Below, one piece after another: positions 35,381-47,619 of a stretch of 64,000 nucleotides of DNA. The stretch comes from Hofstenia miamia (taxonomy: Eukaryota; Xenacoelomorpha; Acoela; Hofsteniidae), in assembly GCA_900660155.1 (NCBI GenBank), contig CABFPE010000145.1, forward strand, positions 1,364,650 to 1,428,649, given 5' to 3'. Every line of letters starts with the position of its first letter. Within the stretch, counting starts at the first letter, position 1. Position numbers and translations under genes: made by a program. The notes beneath the pieces were generated by a model. That model ran no database searches. It worked only from the letters and a program-made list of their open reading frames with translations, and was not told the DNA's origin.

Positions 35381-36179
35381 GGTATTAGAGGGCAGTTTTA
35401 CAGTTTTGAATGGCCAAATGGGAATGCGTAATCCCATCAATATTACAATAAAATGGAATTACCAAAATGGCAGAAATTTTTTTGCTTGTGATGTGAATGA
35501 ATATAGCTTAGAACAAAGCGTTTGATTGGCTAAATACCAAAATTTATTTTTTTACAAGTGATGTGATATGTTGAGAGCAGTAATATTGTGATGACGACCC
35601 ACGGGCGGGATTCGGTCTAGTTATATCAGTGATTGCAAAGTATTTTAAATATATAACATTTGGAGTATTAAAAAGTCATGTCAAATATGATTTGGCCACC
35701 GAGGTTTCACTTGAAAACAATTTAGCTCTCTGACAGATTTCACTTTGCCATCGCTGCTTTGGAACTTCCAAAAGTAGTTACGAGGGAGTTTTGGGGGTTA
35801 TTTTGTATTTCAATAAACGTGTTTGTTTCCAAGACGTTGAATTGAAGTTTTATATTGGTCTGCGTATGTTGTGTTAGGCTATTTACTTGACCGACCGATT
35901 GTATCGAAACTGCAAAAAAATAAATGCAAAATATATTTACTATTTGGCGCAGCAGGGCCACAATCTCCAATTTACAATTTGAATATGTAAAAGAGCGTTT
36001 AGGTTTTTTGCTGGAACGCACGTTCAATTTTAGCGAAAGAATATATATGACTGTATATCATCTGAGAATATTATTCTTGTGCATCACTATCGTGGCCAAG
36101 GTCACTCAGCCTATGTTATCAAGAAAAATCTACTGGAGGTTGATGGCTGGATCGTCTCAGAAGGCGCAATAAGAAAGAT

Positions 36180-36401
36180 GTGGAACAAGGAACTTGCAGA
36201 CAGGAGAGGTTATGGTGGCGGTTAATCCATGAAATTCCCAACCGACTTCACAAGATTTCAAAGAAGCTAGGTGCAAAAATTCATCCATCATGGTGCAGCA
36301 AAAATTCTGAGAAGAAATGTCTTTGTCCTGTTTGTTTCAATGGTGATGATGACGAATTTGAAATGATGCTGTTGGAATTGAATGACGATTTTGATGAGTG
36401 A
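36180..36401 (+). CDS. Unrecognised open frame with CxxC and acidic tail
   Basis: Open frame of about 73 codons ending at TGA/TAA near 36401. It carries WWRLIHEIPNRLHKISKKLG, then KIHPSWCSKN, KKCLCPVCF and an acidic end (DDDEFEMMLLELNDDFDE). CLCPVC could bind zinc. The upstream 35924-36172 frame is not in phase with it. The base composition is richer in G than the surroundings, so it may be an exon or the remains of a transposon protein. I do not recognise it. Confidence 0.3.
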   Translation: MEQGTCRQERLWWRLIHEIPNRLHKISKKLGAKIHPSWCSKNSEKKCLCPVCFNGDDDEFEMMLLELNDDFDE

Positions 36402-38054
36402 TAATGAATGATTCGATATCTATGTTAATTTCTTTAAGATGCACATATACCATGAATATATAACTTTTGTATCAATATCCTTTCTTTTCATTAACAAATG
36501 AGTCGAAAAATATGTCGGTTTGAATCATTTAACGTTAATCGAAAACCGTGTCGAAGTTACCGTACACCCCTTACATCATGTACCTGGCCTATATTTACAT
36601 TATTAATATTCTGCTAGGTAATAACTCTGTTTTTAATAATAATGATATACACAATGCTCTCAGTTTCAGTAAACGTACATATTCATATTTGTAAAAGAAG
36701 ATTATTGCTAATAACTATGACATTTATCACTAAAGCATCGGAAATATATAATTACATGCCATTGAATTTTAGAAATGAACTTAAGAATAAAAAGGAAATT
36801 CAGCAATATTTCCTTATTGAAACATCAACTGGGAAAGAGTACTTTCACAACTTTCAGGTAACATAATGTGCTTAAGAAAATTATTTGCTCTGTTTGGTGC
36901 TAATTCTTTCCAGTTTACTTTTTTGTTTAATGTTATAGTATGCAAATATGTTGCTAAATAGAAAGAAGATTTTAATGTGAAAGACAATTATACAAATGAA
37001 AAAAAAATCAATAAATAAAATATTAACATAATATTGATAGTGAAAAGAGAAAAGAAATATTACAAACATGAAAGAAAAATAATTAATAATATTTAAATGA
37101 ATGACTACATCTACAATCCTTACAATTACATATTAAGAAATAAGTACATAATTTATCGGTATCAAATTTGTTGAATGTATCCCAGAAAATGATATTTAAT
37201 TGATGTTTGACTTTATGCATTGCATGAATCGAATAAATTAATTTCTGTATTACAATGCAAGTAGTGCGTAAGGATCTTAATCTGTTGAAAAAAAAATTTT
37301 CTGGATTTTTCTGTGGCTAATTTTTTTCCTTTTAAATAGTAAAAAATCATGTGATCTAAGACCAGGTCTATTAATGGAATATCAGAAATATAATAAAAAA
37401 TTGGAACATCAAGCTTGCCATTAAGGAATTGTTAAAATATATCAAATCCAAATATTTTAAATAGAGAGATAATGGCATTAATGACATTTTATGAAGTCTA
37501 TCTTTAAAATTTCCGGTCTTCCATGCCCATCGTTAGCATCAGCTATGAAACTGTTCTAGATTTCTTATGTTACCATATAATTGATCAAGATTTTTATAAT
37601 TTCAATTTATCTAGATATTGAATATTATAATAAATATTTCTCTTTATATCTAAAAACACAAGGCTACAGTACTTTAATCTATATTTTTAAAACTGCGTTC
37701 TAGGAATATGTCGAGATTTCATTATGCAAAGAACCGGCCCTGTTGCTAACTACTGCAACATATATATACATATATATATTTGAAATTGTGCTGATAGGCT
37801 CATTTCTATAGTATACCATCTCCATCATAATTGCTCAATTATTTTTGTATAATGAAGTTAGATCACTTCAAGTCAAGACAGGTTAATTCACCTGGTCAAA
37901 ATCAGGTCACGATTTTCAATTAAGCAAGTGAATTAGAAGAAAAAGGTCCGAAATTATCGCAAAATATAAAAGTAGCTATGAATAATTACATAGAGACAAA
38001 GCCCTGATGGAATGCTATACTGAGCTGCCTCAACATCTGTGCCATGAGATTTTG
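36402..38054. other. Intergenic DNA, nothing firm
   Basis: AT-rich. An open stretch at 36730-36866 (FITKASEIYNYMPLNFRN) faintly resembles the closing block of LINE ORF2 proteins, but alone it is too weak to call. Confidence 0.35.
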
Positions 38055-39180
38055 CCTGTAATTGATTGTATTTAGTATACATGATTAAATTAATATTTGA
38101 TTTTTGAATGAGTTAAAAATCAAGTCTATATTATGCCAAGAATATGATCGAATATCCCTTATTATTAAAAGACGACTTGTTTTGAAATATCAACAAATTC
38201 CTTACGCTTTCATTGGCCAATTGGAATTTAGGTAGCATAAAACTGCAATAAAATTTATTTTAGACATTTTTCAGCACAAGGTATAGTTTTCATTATTATT
38301 AAAGCTGAAAAATTAGTTCATTCTTCAACTTAATTTTTAATGCATTAATTTTCAAATATTCAATAGTATTATTGTATCTTTGACATTCAAGATAATCAAC
38401 TTTCGAATGTTTGCACGTTCTAAACTAATCAATCGCAACAAATCCTATAAAATATAGTAATTGAACAACCATTATTCACATTCATAACTATTGAATGGAT
38501 AGTACTGTATATGCGTTATTGCGCTTCTTGGCAATATTATCTGGTTATCAACTAAAAATTTTGTAAAATTATTTTTTAATGATATAATACCAAGGATTAC
38601 TAAATACCTTATCCTTGTTTAAAATACTAGATGATCTTAATCCAAAGAGTGGACATTATTTCCAACATTTGTTTATGTAAAGACTTGATTTACATATTTT
38701 GAAATAATAGTTTTTCTAGCTCTTAATTTTCACTATGATGCACTTAACTAACAGAGGAGAGACTATATATATTTATATATGTAATTGGTTGTATTCAGTA
38801 TATATGATTCAATAAATACTGGCATTCTCAAATCTATATTATGCCAAGAATATGGTTGAATATCATATGATCCCATATTATGCTAAGGCGTATTGTTTTG
38901 AAATATGAACAAATTTCTTGCGCTTTCATTTTCCAATTAAAATTTAGAAAGTATAAATCTCCAAAAAAATGTATTTTAGACATTTTCAGTGCAAGGTATA
39001 GTTTTCATTATTATTATTCAAGCTTCACAATTTGTTCATTTTTCAGTTTATTTTTCAATACATTACTTTCAAATATTCAAAATTTCTATTATATATTTGT
39101 TTATATAAAGACTTCATTTTCAAGTAAGACCATTTTCCCAGTTCTTAACTTTCAATTTGATGCGCTTATCTCACAGACGA
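38055..39180. repeat. Diverged tandem duplication, offset about 720 bp
   Basis: Copy 1 (about 38055-38375, resuming 38655-38755) and copy 2 (about 38778-39180) share TATATTATGCCAAGAATATG, TTGTTTTGAAATAT, GCGCTTTCATT/ACGCTTTCATT and CAAGGTATAGTTTTCATTAT in the same order. They also share the later blocks GTAAAGACTTGATTT/ATAAAGACTTCATTT and CTTAATTTTCACTATGATGC. Copy 1 has about 280 extra bases in the middle. Identity is moderate, so the duplication is old. No coding meaning is seen. Confidence 0.75.
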
Positions 39181-41343
39181 CAAAATCACAAAATTAAACC
39201 TTAAATGAAAAAAATAATTAAGATATTTTTTTGAAAAATGGCTAAGCTCTGCATTTTTTGGAAAAGCAAAAAAGTTTCATTTTCATATTATGATAAAAAT
39301 GTATAATAAATGGCGATATTTGCGAGTTTTTCACATATATTGCACTTCACTTTTTATAAACTAAAATGTTCTTTGACAAAGCTAAATGTTTTTCAATTAT
39401 TTCAACTTGAAAATTTTATATTCCATTGCAAAAAATGTAGCAGATCTATACATTATTATTAAGTATTTAGATTTAAAATGAGTGCTATATTTAAATGTTT
39501 GTAACTTATTCAAATTGATTAACTACATTAAACTAGAAGATTAGTAGTTGGACTGAATTTTACTGCCGTAAATTACAGTATACAAATAATTTAGCAAACA
39601 GTAACAATTAAAAAATGACTTTATTTATATAAATAACAAAATAGAAATATTATAATATGTTTTAACTTAGTAATAATGTGCATGTCAATGAGATCTTAAA
39701 ACTCGATTTTATGATATATTTCGCATTTTTCTGCGGAATTCCTGCTATTCGATTTTCGGCACTCTAGGGGACTATCTATTCCAAATCAGAAACCGCTGTT
39801 TTGCAAAATATGCTAGAATCGATTAGTTGATTTTGATGTGAATCATATTAATTGAATTGGGGCTTATTAATACATGTAAAGTAATGTATTGGAAATAGAT
39901 GCAAAACTTTCCCATGCATTGCAATGAAAATCGATTTTAAGTTTCTACCAAGAAAATCATATATTATTTTGAATATTAATGTAGATTACAGATTACTTTT
40001 GATTGCTTGTAGTATAGATTTTAGAAAATCTTAATACTCGAAGCACCGGAGTTGTAATATACCTTCAAGCTAATTCTTTGGAAATTTTCTGCGAATTTCA
40101 TAGTTTAGCAAGAATTGCTTAGAGATATCGGTTAATAATTCATTTAGAAATGAGTAAATTTTATGACGATCTTAAGGTAGAAATTGGACAATTATCTTAT
40201 CAAAAATTCTGAAAAATGCAGTCATATGAAGCAATTTTAAATATTTATGAATTTTTTTAAAAATATATAAGAAAGCCTTCCCGCAATGGCTCAGATCTTG
40301 TTGTGTTTTATTATAAACCTAGATGTATTTACTTGCCAAATAATCGGAGCTATTGTAGCAGAATTAGTGAAATTGAAGATTTATTTTACTGCCAGGTACA
40401 TAGGTAACCCTCAGCCGTCTGTGAGTGAGTAGGATTAGCCTGTCACGTCTGTCTTCTTAAAAGCTGTAACTGAAACTGGAACATCGAAGAAAGTTGGAAT
40501 TGTAGTTTGCACTTTGAAACTATACTAATTATGCTCATTAGTGAAACACGTGACAAGTTAATGAACTACAAATACAAACCAGTCGAAACAAAAATAGAGT
40601 AAATAATGAGGCAAATATTAAACTTTCAACAGTTTTTAAAAAATGCAGCAGTGAAAAACCGTGGGTAACATTTCCCGTAGATGGCTGTAATTACACAACA
40701 GCAACAGCTGCAAAATCTGGTCTCTACTTTGAGACAGGTTTTGTTTTTAAGAATTTGCCCTCTATCGCTAACTTTATAGAAAAAAAACTAAAATGCATTT
40801 TGGACGCGAACGAAAATATGGTATCTGGTGCCGATGCATTGTTCGGATTGCCACAATTCCACCCATGTCCTAGATAACATATATTTCGCGAATATTTTTC
40901 TAAATCCATACATTACCATCGAATATATATATATATATTTATCGCCAATTGACAAGTATAACCAGTTACAACCAAGCTTTAATATTTACACTTCTACATT
41001 ACTTTCGTTGCCTAAATTCTTAACTATATTTATCTAACCGTTTTTTATTATGATAACAATATTAAGTTTTTATTACTGAATGCCTAATAAAGAAATCTAA
41101 TTAAGAATTTTATTTGGAATTTTGTTATTTTTGTCAACATATAACGAAATTTGTGCAAATGCTTTTGGACTCTTATCTGGTTTTTATATAAATTCAGTCA
41201 AAATTTAAAAAATACAATTTTCAAATAGATTATTCCTGCTGTATGATAATTAATCTTGTTTGGAAGTAAAAACTTTATAACTACCGATAAAAATGTAAGT
41301 GAAATATTCCACTTACTATAAACTTTAAACTTGAATATTTTAG
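39181..41343. other. Intergenic DNA upstream of the receptor gene
   Basis: AT-rich with no supported exon. It ends in TTGAATATTTTAG at 41331-41343, an acceptor-like signal 22 bases before the receptor start codon. A short (TA)n lies at about 40922-40939. Confidence 0.4.
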
Positions 41344-41365
41344 ATTGAACCTGCCATTTCTGAAA

Positions 41366-43321
41366 ATGGAAAATTCGACAACTCTAGAAATCAGGGAATA
41401 TATTTATTACAGGTTGTCAAAATATGTAAATCTGCTGGGTGTTCTTATTACAGTGGCGGGAGTGATATTAAATTGCGGTACGTATCTAACTGCAAAACAA
41501 TTTTCTTTGCAGAATTCATCTATTACTTTAATCAAACTGCTTTCTGTATGGGACACATTCAATGTTTTACTTCGAGGAATCGCTGTACAAGGAGGGACAT
41601 ATTTTGAATACAATATCTTTATATGGAACAGTTTTAGCTGCAAGGTACATTGCATGGAATTTTGTTTTTAGCATATACTTTTCCAATTTAGTAAACCTGT
41701 TGCAATTTCCTCTTGTATTTTCATAAAATTTATTAATAGAATTGACTAAGAATATCTAGAGCGCTCATCATTTCACATTGTTTATAAAAATTTTATCAAA
41801 CTAATGACTATATTTTCAAACATTGAACCATTATATTTGCAGTATTTGTCAGGAATCAAATTTCCCGCAATCAGAGATCTATATCTTCATTACAAAAATA
41901 GCTTATATTTCAAATCATAGTGCAACTTATATTTGAATATTTTTACAATTAAATTTGTCCTTTAATACCAATAACCTTACGTTTGATCCTAATTTCTTAT
42001 GTAAATTACCAATTCCAACATGGACTTTGAGGTACGGTTTCTTGCTAAAGCAAAAATTCAGAACTTACATCATATTGAATTGAATTGCATTTTGTTTAAT
42101 TTTGTATACTAATGTTTATACCTGATAATGAAATTAACTTAAATTTTTCTATAGTACAGGTTAAGAGTGGAGCTTGTGATGCAGATTGAATATGCGCTAG
42201 GTTGTCATCCATCTCTAATTCTCTTCCAATTTAAGTCTGAATGTAAAAATTGAAAAATGATCATCAGCGATCAAGTTCATATTTCAATAGACAAAATTTT
42301 CTGGGAACTATAATTTCAAATTTAAGGGGATCAAATCTCAATGAGCGTTTGCCACCGCAAATTCAAATCTCACGTATATCCCACCTTGAATGCCCACATC
42401 TAGTAAGTTTACTATTGTCTTCAAATCTATCACCAATAAATACGAAACACTTGCTTTCAAAATATCTAGAACTTTATTAATAACAAACACAAAACATTTT
42501 TTTAGAATGACAATTTATGATCAAGTAAGATATAAAGCATGAAGCATTGATATTACAAATTTGTCTAGTTAAAGTTCATATTGTGCTGTGTGTAATACTT
42601 AGTGTAGAAATTTAGTAAAAAACATTTGATTTAAAAAAAATTGAAAATATTCAATCAATAAAATAAATTATTTAAATGAAGTATTCAATAAATTTAAGAA
42701 AATATTTAGCTTTTAAAATTCAATGTTTGGGCTATTCAGTTGTGTGCTACATTTCATATGATGTTGCTTGCTTTTGATCGTGCAATCGCCATTTGCTTTC
42801 CCATTTGGTTTAAGCAATACAGCAAGCCATCTCTTGCTCACAAAATGAGCTTAGTGACAGCATTGATTGCATTTATGCTGGTTTCTCCAAACCTCTTTGT
42901 CTTCAAAATAGTTAATTCAAGATGTAATATTCAAGCCAGTAATTTTTTCACATTTTATTACACAAATGTGTACGCTATTATGTTGCTTATTGTAATACCA
43001 TTTACAACAGTTTCCATGTGTAATGCTTATTTCATTTACTTCTTGCATGGAAGAAAAAATGATTCAGCAGAAAGACGTTTAACGCTAATGTTATTAACAA
43101 ACAGCGTGGTGTTCTGTATTTTGGTATTGGTTCTAGCTATCTGTAACTCAATTTTCTACAACTTTAACCCTGCATCTCTCAAAGACGAAGCATTTCTGCA
43201 GTTGGTTCTCTCTATTCTATATATTTCAGCAAATATCAACTCATCTTTGAACTTTCTATTTTATTTTATTAGTGGCCCAATGTTTCGTAATGCATTCTTC
43301 AGTATCTTTAAGGCATCTTAA
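41366..43321 (+). CDS. Rhodopsin-like (class A) G-protein-coupled receptor, two exons
   Basis: Exon 1 (41366-41644, donor AAG|GTACAT) and exon 2 (42740-43321, acceptor CTATTCAG) join in phase 0 to give 286 residues. TM1 is about 21-43 and TM2 about 53-75; TM3 begins at Cys92, the usual disulphide cysteine, and ends in DRAIAICFP at 106-114, a DRY-box variant. TM4 (SLVTALIAFMLVSPNLFVF), TM5 (IMLLIVIPFTTVSM) and TM6 (LMLLTNSVVFCILVLVLAIC) follow. TM7 ends NSSLNFLFY at 260-268, equivalent to NPxxY, before a short basic tail. The N-terminus has one NST glycosylation site. The short third loop (GRKNDSAERR) and lack of a standard NPxxY resemble invertebrate peptide-type or orphan receptors; the ligand cannot be told. 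An AATAAA lies at 43404. The start follows an ATTTTAG acceptor-like site by 22 bases. Confidence 0.85.
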
Positions 43322-43403
43322 TTAATAACATGCGAAGTTAAATATGCAATAACATCATCATTCTGGATACAAGATTTCTTCAGTCTTAAATAACTAAATT
43401 ATA

Positions 43404-43409
43404 AATAAA
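43404..43409 (+). terminator. Polyadenylation signal of the receptor gene
   Basis: AATAAA 83 bases after the stop codon; the equivalent AATAAA is also kept in the downstream duplicate. Confidence 0.6.
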
Positions 43410-43631
43410 CAAGTTATTACTGCGCCCACGTTATATTTTATGCCATAACTTTTCATGTTATCATATACAATCTAACTTTGTCAAGATTATTCTTATAAAT
43501 TTAATTACTCCTAGAATATGTTTGTATGGAAATGATGTTTACAATATGATATATTAAATTTGATGTATATTGAAAATTTTATGATTTTAATTAAGAATTA
43601 GAAAAATCTTCGTATATAAGATTAAGTCTTT

Positions 43632-43869
43632 TCTAATGTTATTAACAAACAGCATGGTTTTCTGTATTCTTGTGTTGTTTGCAGCTATATGTAATTCAAT
43701 TTTCTACAACTTTAGCCATGTAACTGTAAAAGACGAAGCATTTTTGCAATGAGTTCTCTCTATTCTATATATTTCAACAAGTATCAACTCATCTTTGAAC
43801 TTTCTATTTTATTTTATTAGTGTTCCAATGTTTAGTAATGCTTTCAATAGCATTTTCAAAGCACCTTAG
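43632..43869 (+). pseudogene. Partial tandem copy of the receptor (TM6 to stop)
   Basis: About 548 bp downstream of the equivalent bases in the receptor, the sequence repeats TM6, TM7 and the C-terminus: LMLLTNSMVFCILVL, CNSIFYNFSH, VKDEAFLQ, then an in-frame TGA at about 43750, then VLSILYIST and SSLNFLFYFIS with a final KAP and TAG. The 3' UTR is duplicated as well (CATCATCATTCTGGATA in both), so homology reaches to about 44110. TM1-TM5 are absent. It is a truncated pseudogene by genomic duplication, not a retrocopy, since it lies in tandem and carries flanking sequence. Confidence 0.9.
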
Positions 43870-44110
43870 CTAATAAAATTTGAAAGTAAATACGCATCAT
43901 CATTCTGGATATGAACTTCCTTAGCTTAGTCTAACTAACTTATAATAAATAAATTATTAATGCTCACAGCCCTCTATTTAGTGTATTAAATTTAAAGGCT
44001 ACATTCATGCTATCATGTAAAATTTACCTTTGCCAAATTGGTTTTCAAATATTTAGTGACTCATTGAATATGTTAAAATTGAAATGATATGTACAATATA
44101 AAAAATTACA

Positions 44111-45293
44111 GTTGAAAGAGTATTTTTCAAAGATTTAGGCAAAACCATATTTATTTAAGATTGAATTTTACAGTAAATTCAAAATGCTTAAGCTTGATGC
44201 TTCATCGAATTTTGAAGAAGCAATCTTTATATTCTTAGTTGTATTCCATGACAGAAGCAGCTTAAAAAATCACACATTTGTTAGATCATTGAAGTAATAA
44301 ATGATGATTTGGATGTCGAAGAGAAAGCGAAGCAGCCCTATGCCTAATTTCATAATTGACTAATGACAATTTTCAAAACCGTAATTGCCTTGAATAAGGA
44401 TTTTGAAACTACTGTTGGTTGAAAAATCCATGTCTAACTCTTCAACTTAAAGATTTTTGTTGAGTTACTGTAAATTAAATTTATAGTGCATGCGCTATGT
44501 TTTGTTAGAGTTATAATTTAAAATTTTACGCTTTTCTGTTTTGGATATATCCTCTGTAGCAGTTGAATAGTGGTAAATATTTCCCTCTTAAAAGGACAAA
44601 TTATTTTCCAGCATTTCAAAGAATTTTCTACAATGGTATTAAATCATTTGGAATTCGTCAGCCATTGACACATCTGGACTTGGTCATGCGATAATTAGCA
44701 TTTAGAGTGACAAATTTACATTGAAGTTATGATGTCCTTTATTATATATACATATTTATATGCGCCTAAAACTTCAATTATATTAAAATTAATGCAATAA
44801 TTGGGAATAAGGGTAAAAATTAGTAAAAAGTAGAATCTATGTCTTTTAACAGGACCATTGAAACTCCGTTACCATGTAGAACCAATTAGCTTCTTAATTT
44901 TTAATGGAAATAATTTTTCAACTGTGCCAATATTTGGTGATAAGATAGTGTACTAATCCTAAAGAAACATAACATTTATCATATACGTATTCCATTGAGG
45001 AACAGTATTTTATGATGTAAATGGTATATATTTCTAAAAGTGATGTTAATTTTTTGAAATTCCGTTACTGAGTAGTTTTGTTTTCAAAGATCAAAGAAAA
45101 CTGAATTTCTCTACAAAAAAATATTCTAGCACATTGATGAACCTACTAAAGACTCAGACATGACACATTTCAATAAAAAAATAAATCTTTATTGAATGCG
45201 TAACATCCACTTTGACTGTGAAAATGAAAGTCTGTTACTGTTTGACCTGCCCCATCTATAGTGAATGTGCTCGAATATAATGCTGAAAATGTA
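44111..45293. other. Intergenic DNA, nothing recognised
   Basis: AT-rich with no supported gene or element. Confidence 0.4.
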
Positions 45294-45425
45294 CAGAGTT
45301 GTAACCGGGTCGTGATTTAAAGCCCGGACTTTTTAAGCCTTTATCCAAGCCTAGCTCGGCCCATTTCAATTGGCAAAATTAAGACCCAGGCCCAGTTCGG
45401 TCCGGGCCCGTCATATTCAAACCAT
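45294..45425. mobile_element. Possible hAT-type end with CCCGG subterminal words
   Basis: CAGAGTTGTAACCGGGTC at 45294 is followed by AAAGCCCGGAC, TAGCTCGGCCC and GGTCCGGGCCCGTC, a GC-rich island in AT-rich DNA. CAGAG plus CCGGGC words match the ends of the element at 52958-53306, but I found no partner end or target duplication here. Confidence 0.4.
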
Positions 45426-45560
45426 TGAATGATTTTCTGTAAAAAAATTGATTGGCGCTTGCTATTACTAAGGCAATGTCTGAGATAATTGCAATTCTTG
45501 TAGTCGTGGATTTACGTTTTGATGTATAATTAGCCAATTGAATATATTAGTTGATAAAAT

Positions 45561-45706
45561 ATTGTAATGTTGAAAATTGCTCATTAAAGCGTATTGATGT
45601 GCAAGAAAGCTGCTTAAAAGATTAACACTTTTTTTTGAAAATTTCAAATTTTTCAAAAAGAGTTAAATTCTCTCCATACCTAATTTTCATGTATTTATAA
45701 GGCTTA
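45561..45706 (+). repeat. Dispersed repeat, copy 1 of an inverted pair
   Basis: Matches 49819-49972 in inverted orientation. Shared blocks include AATGTTGAAAATT, CTCATTAAAGC, TGTGCAAGAA, TTGAAAATTTC, the near-identical TTAAATTCTCTCCATACCTA and CATGTATTTATAAGGCT. The family is unknown and non-coding. Confidence 0.85.
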
Positions 45707-46227
45707 GAAGCCATCAGAGCTTGTGTCAATTCTTAAAAAAGGCTGACTGATATGAAATTTAGGTATGCCAAATCTGAGGAAGGTAGAATGCTATTAATAA
45801 CATTTTCTACGCTTAATAAACTGCTATAGAAATTTAGAAGCTTAGCAAAAGTGTAAATGTCTTACTGTATTGATATTTGATATCTCAATGTTTTCAATAA
45901 AAATTGAAAAGAAAAAGCAATGATATTATAATGTTAATAATGATAAATGTTAAATTTCCAGTACACCGTACAAAAAAAGCATAAATGGCATGAAGAGGCA
46001 AAAAGGAAAGCACTATAATATAATAGTCGTGCTGTAATATGCTACAAGACATTGTAGAGAGCAAGATTCAAGAAAAGTATCATACAATAAGTAAAAAAAC
46101 CCTTTGCATTTTTCTTTGCGAATATTTCTACCCGCAATAAAGGTCTGGCGGAAAGATTAATTTTGCTGTAAATATTGCTGTAAATTATGAAGAAAATTCT
46201 GAAAGACATGCTAGGTAGTCATCCAAT

Positions 46228-46512
46228 TCAGCAGGGAACAAAGACAACCCTCTTGAGGTTTTCTAATTATTACAAAGTCTGTAACAATAATATCACTAAT
46301 CTGTAAACGATTTAGACTATTAACCACTTACTGCTTTCCAATAAAAGACGTTTTGCATAGTCACACTCTTGACATTCTGGGATACCCTTAATACGATAAA
46401 CAGTAGACAAATACATAGTAGTTTTATGTGGGCAATATGGTATCCCTTTCTCTTCTACCAGTGCAATTATTAGAAACAATACTAACATTATTTGTAGATT
46501 TAAATAAAACAT
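46228..46512 (-). CDS. Candidate secreted four-cysteine peptide, two exons
   Basis: Exon 1 (46512-46332) opens with a clear signal-peptide shape: MFYLNLQIMLVLFLIIALVE, a short polar start and a long hydrophobic core. A mature-looking part follows with PYCPHKT and PECQECDYAKR, ending at a perfect GTAAGT donor inside a Ser codon. Using the acceptor ATAATTAG, exon 2 (46262-46228) adds NLKRVVFVPC and a TGA. The joined product is about 72 residues with four cysteines after the signal sequence, an even number that would suit two disulphides. Exon 2 is chosen by phase and the closing Cys alone, and its acceptor is pyrimidine-poor, so the 3' part is uncertain. An AG lies four bases before the ATG. 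I recognise no toxin or hormone family. It could be a chance ORF. Confidence 0.4.
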
Positions 46513-47619
46513 TTAACTCAAAGCAGTTGACGTGAATAATATAAATCGGATCCAAAAAAATAAAAACTCTGGCATACCAAGGGTGGATACAGAGGGGGAG
46601 TTTCAAAGATCTGGAATTTTTAAAATGTATTTCATTGAATTTTGCACTATAGTGGGTCGCATGGATCCTGAAATTTCATCTCAATAAATACAATAAGAAT
46701 ATTTAGTTTTCAGAAATTGTTTTAAATTTAAAAGTATTTCCACAACTGGATATGATTCAAACTTAGCTTCTCCTTATTACAAAACTTGATCCTCTGCATT
46801 CGGGGAATTTGACCACACCATGCAAATTCAAGGTTTGAAGTTAATCACCACTTAGCTGGAGCCAGCCACTACCTCAATTGATACTGACAGATCTTATTTG
46901 AAATTGACTTATTTTAGTTCTGTTCCAAGATACATAACCCTGACCGAGTATTTATTTGATCAGAATTTCCTTGCTAGAACATTTACCTGGGAATGAAGCA
47001 ATAAGAATAATTGTCGTTCTTTCTGGACTTTCATAAGAGAACTTTTTGTTGTAACACATTTTTTTTGGCACTGGAATGGATTTTTGAAAGACTGATCATT
47101 ATATTTAATCATGGTATGACAGAAGATACAAAGTGATTGACAATCACATTCTTCTTTAGTTCGGAAGATACTGTGATTTTAAATCAAGTTCAAAATCGTC
47201 TTGTTGTTAGCATTGTGGAATTAAATGATGAATTGGACGTTGCCTAATATAATATTGTGGAAAAAAAGCCTCTTGATGTTGGGTATTAACATGCACATTT
47301 TTTTAAACTCACTTGTATTTATGTGTTCTATATTTGATTTTTATGTTTTCATTTTGTTTAAATAACATTTTATTAATCGTTGATAATATATTCCTTTTTT
47401 TATTTTGCAGTGCATAATGCAAAAATCTCCTAAAAGTTACAACATGCTATTACTAAAGCGTAATTTGCAGTTTGAAAGAAATTCAAAAATTGCACAAATT
47501 CTATCAATTTCCGATTTAATCATTTTTTTTGTGGACATCCATTTCTTAACAAAATGTTTGATATTGCTTCAAATGCAATTATTAGATATTCATATGATGA
47601 GCATGTAAGAAATGCTCGA

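Noticed and set aside
36642-36866. Open frame resembling the end of a LINE ORF2
   Set aside because: The similarity is confined to one short, low-information block and no RT sequence lies upstream.
42250-42480. Open frame inside the receptor intron
   Set aside because: It is on the sense strand but has no homology to receptor segments, and the exon 1 to exon 2 join is in phase without it.
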